DNA of 16,094 bases from Auxenochlorella pyrenoidosa (taxonomy: Eukaryota > Chlorophyta > Trebouxiophyceae > Chlorellales > Chlorellaceae): assembly GCA_001430745.1 (NCBI GenBank), contig KQ482063.1, forward strand, positions 782,450 to 798,543, given 5' to 3'. The translations under genes and the position numbers were made by a program. This document shows positions 14,195 through 16,094 of this stretch, in pieces; positions within the stretch are counted from its first letter, which is position 1, and every line of letters begins with the position of its first letter. The notes under the pieces are model-generated. The model saw only the letters and a list, made by a program, of their open reading frames with translations, did not search any database and was not told where the DNA came from.

Positions 14195-15877
14195 ATGGGC
14201 AGAGGGCCCGCGGGCGGCCGCGGCGTGCTTGCGGCTCTGCTGGCATTCTGCCTGTTGATTGGAGCAAACGCGAGGGCCCTGCAGCAGGTGAGCCCTGGGC
14301 ACGCGGCAGGCGGTGCCGCCGCCGCTGCTGCTACACAGCCGCTGCTTGTACTGCGCGCCCGCCTTGCCACCCTTGCATGCGGCTGGGCAAGCATGATGCC
14401 TGGGCAAGCCTTGCAGGCGGTTTCTCTTGCGCACGCTTGGGCATGCTTTCCAACTGTCGCTCTTCCTGGTGTCCCATGGCGGCCTCTGCCTGCGTCACAG
14501 GATGGCGGGTCCCTGTTGGACCAGGTCAAAAGCGCCTGCCCCCGCTTCTCCTTTTACGGCGAGGACTTCCTCATGGTGAGGGCCAGCCGGTGCAGCCAAG
14601 AGTGAGGCAAGAGGTTGAAACTCGGGGCGACGCGTCACGTGGTCCGCAGCCGCCCGCCCTGGCGCCGCGCCCGCTGCCATGCGTGCGGGCCCTCCCCAGC
14701 CGAGCGCCCCTGCTGAGCGCCGCTTCGAACTCCCCGCCCCGCCCTGCCGTCGCCGCCAAGCAGGGCATCAACCTCCTGAACGTCACAAACACCGCGTCGG
14801 TGGGGGAGTGCTGCGCCAGCTGCACCGGGGACTGCTTCAGGTGGAGCTGGTGCCCGACAACCAGCGCAGGGGGGTGAGCCGAGGGGGCGGGTGTGTAGGG
14901 GTGTGGGATGGGGTGGGTTGGGGGTGGCAGAAGAGCAGCCCCCTCCTCCTCCTATGAGCCTGCCCCACTCGAGTGCTTGCCCCTGCCCCCTCTACGCATG
15001 CAGCTGCACTGCATCTGCGGGGCCCCTGAACGGCACAGCCTTTGCGCCGGGCACCTGCCTGCACAGCAACAACAACGGGCTGAACAACACGTGAGTGGGT
15101 GGGTGTCTATGTATGAAAAGTAACCTTTCGGGTGTCTCTTACAGTCCGCAGCGGGCGTCCCACCCCTGCCATCGCCCATCGGTCATCGCCCTCACCTCAA
15201 CGGCTAGCGAGCAGAACATGCCGCCGCCGCCGGGCCTGCTGCTGCTGCTGCTTGCACCTGTCCCCCCACCCCACCCCACCCCCGCACCCCGCCCCTGCAG
15301 CATGCTGATCACCTACAGCAAGCAGCAGCCGGGGGAGACCTGGGTGAGCGGCATCATGGCCGCCCAGGGCAGCAACCCCGTGAGCTTTGAGAGTGCTGCG
15401 CTGGCGCAGGACTTCACAGAGTACCTGAGCAGCGCCAACGGATCGTGGTACCTGTGCCGCCAGGTGGCGGGCGGCAGCCTCAAGGTGCGGGCAGGGCGCG
15501 GGAGGGGGCGGGCCAGGTGGGGGGGGACCCTGCGGGAGGGGGCGGGCCAGGCGGGTGGGGGGAAGCCCTGCGGCAGGCTGCAGCCGGCGCGGGCTGCGTG
15601 CAGCGCGCTGCTTGCTGGCGGCACCTGCGGCTGCTGCCATCACGGCATGCCGCTGGCGGTGCTGAGCGGCGCGGAGGGGCAGAAGCTTTGCTGAGCCGGC
15701 TGGATCGGGGTGGGGCCGGGGGTGAGCTGCAGCGCTGCCTGGCCGCCAGGCAGAGTTCCCTGCAGACCGTGGCGCCGGCTCCCCGCCAAGGCCGCCTCTG
15801 CCTGCCCTTTGCCCCCGCAGCTGTCGCCGCTGTTCGAGACCACGCCGGGGACCATTGAATTGACGCAGGGGCAGCAG
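14195..15877 (+). CDS. Secreted Cys-rich protein with PAN/Apple-like module (3' partial)
   Basis: Exons: 14195-14287, 14501-14575, 14764-14873, 15004-15090, 15301-15484, 15821-15877; together 606 nt, 202 codons, with consistent phase. The gene continues past the window after the donor GTGCGC at 15878. Seen: a signal peptide at residues 1 to about 28 (basic start, hydrophobic core LAALLAFCLLIGA, then ANARA). A Cys-rich stretch follows, containing SVGECCASC, DCFRWSWC, GGCTAS and GTCLHS. The CC-x2-C, aromatic and later Cys pattern resembles PAN/Apple modules, which mediate protein or carbohydrate contacts, but the match is loose. Four N-glycosylation sequons are visible (NVT, NGT, NNT, NGS), fitting passage through the ER. 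The C-terminal part (MLITYSKQQPG through LTQGQQ) matches no family I recognise. The function is unknown; a secreted, cell-wall or vacuolar protein is inferred. Intron 1 is in frame and stop-free. Confidence 0.8.
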
Positions 15878-16094
15878 GTGCGCCGGCTGCCACTCCGCGG
15901 GGTCTGGTCAACAGGCCCAGCACGTAGCCCTGCATCAGCGCACCGCCCCGCCGCCTGCCGCAACGTCGGCAGCGCGCTGCTGCGCCCCCTTGGCCGCCCC
16001 GCACGCCCTGCGCCAGCACCCTCCCGCCCCGCTGTCGCACCCGGCCCCCCATGGACACCACCACCACGCGCACACACGCACACAAACGGGACCC

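Noticed and set aside
13846..14529. Minus-strand open frame with a strong GTAAGT donor near 13990-13995
   Set aside because: The segment around LYRLKQASRDFK looks somewhat protein-like and the donor is ideal, but no partner exon or known family was found and it overlaps the start of the secreted-protein gene. An antisense transcript remains possible.

Overview
This window is nuclear DNA from a GC-rich green alga, most likely a trebouxiophyte in the Chlorella / Micractinium / Coccomyxa range. The evidence is four spliced genes with short exons, about 36 short introns that nearly all start GTG and end GCAG, plant-type protein families (Der GTPase, SnRK1 kinase, plastid-type cysteine synthase), and plentiful CAG/CTGC/CCG microsatellite sequence. 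The species assignment is inference; no alignment or search was run.

Layout. (1) 1-155: a window-edge AGC trinucleotide array, read as the end of an intron. (2) 156-2972, plus strand: the 3' seven exons of a Der/EngA-type double GTPase involved in ribosome assembly; its 5' end lies outside the window. (3) 2973-3590: a gene-free convergent spacer. (4) 3591-8893, minus strand: a complete 13-exon SnRK1/AMPK alpha catalytic subunit of 575 residues, with kinase, UBA and KA1 domains and a long Ala/Gly/Ser insertion inside KA1. (5) 8894-9161: a head-to-head spacer of about 270 bp holding a nested perfect dyad. (6) 9162-13602, plus strand: a 14-exon O-acetylserine (thiol)lyase (cysteine synthase) with a probable chloroplast transit peptide, 403 residues. 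(7) 13603-14194: a spacer. (8) 14195 to beyond the right edge, plus strand: the first six exons of a secreted, Cys-rich, N-glycosylatable protein resembling a PAN/Apple module.

How the genes relate. They are separate eukaryotic transcription units, not an operon. The notable neighbourhood is the divergent pair SnRK1-alpha (energy sensing) and cysteine synthase (the last step of sulfur assimilation), which may share a promoter. All exon junctions were rebuilt by hand by requiring consistent phase and continuous family-conserved protein. The kinase and cysteine synthase models both close as exact multiples of three ending at a stop codon.

Most of the interest is in RNA processing. Two introns, and possibly a third, use GC donors. 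Eight introns are multiples of three with no in-frame stop. One Der 5' splice site sits in an exact 31-bp duplication. I see no CRISPR array, mobile element, tRNA or rRNA, and nothing that clearly amounts to a new multi-gene system.
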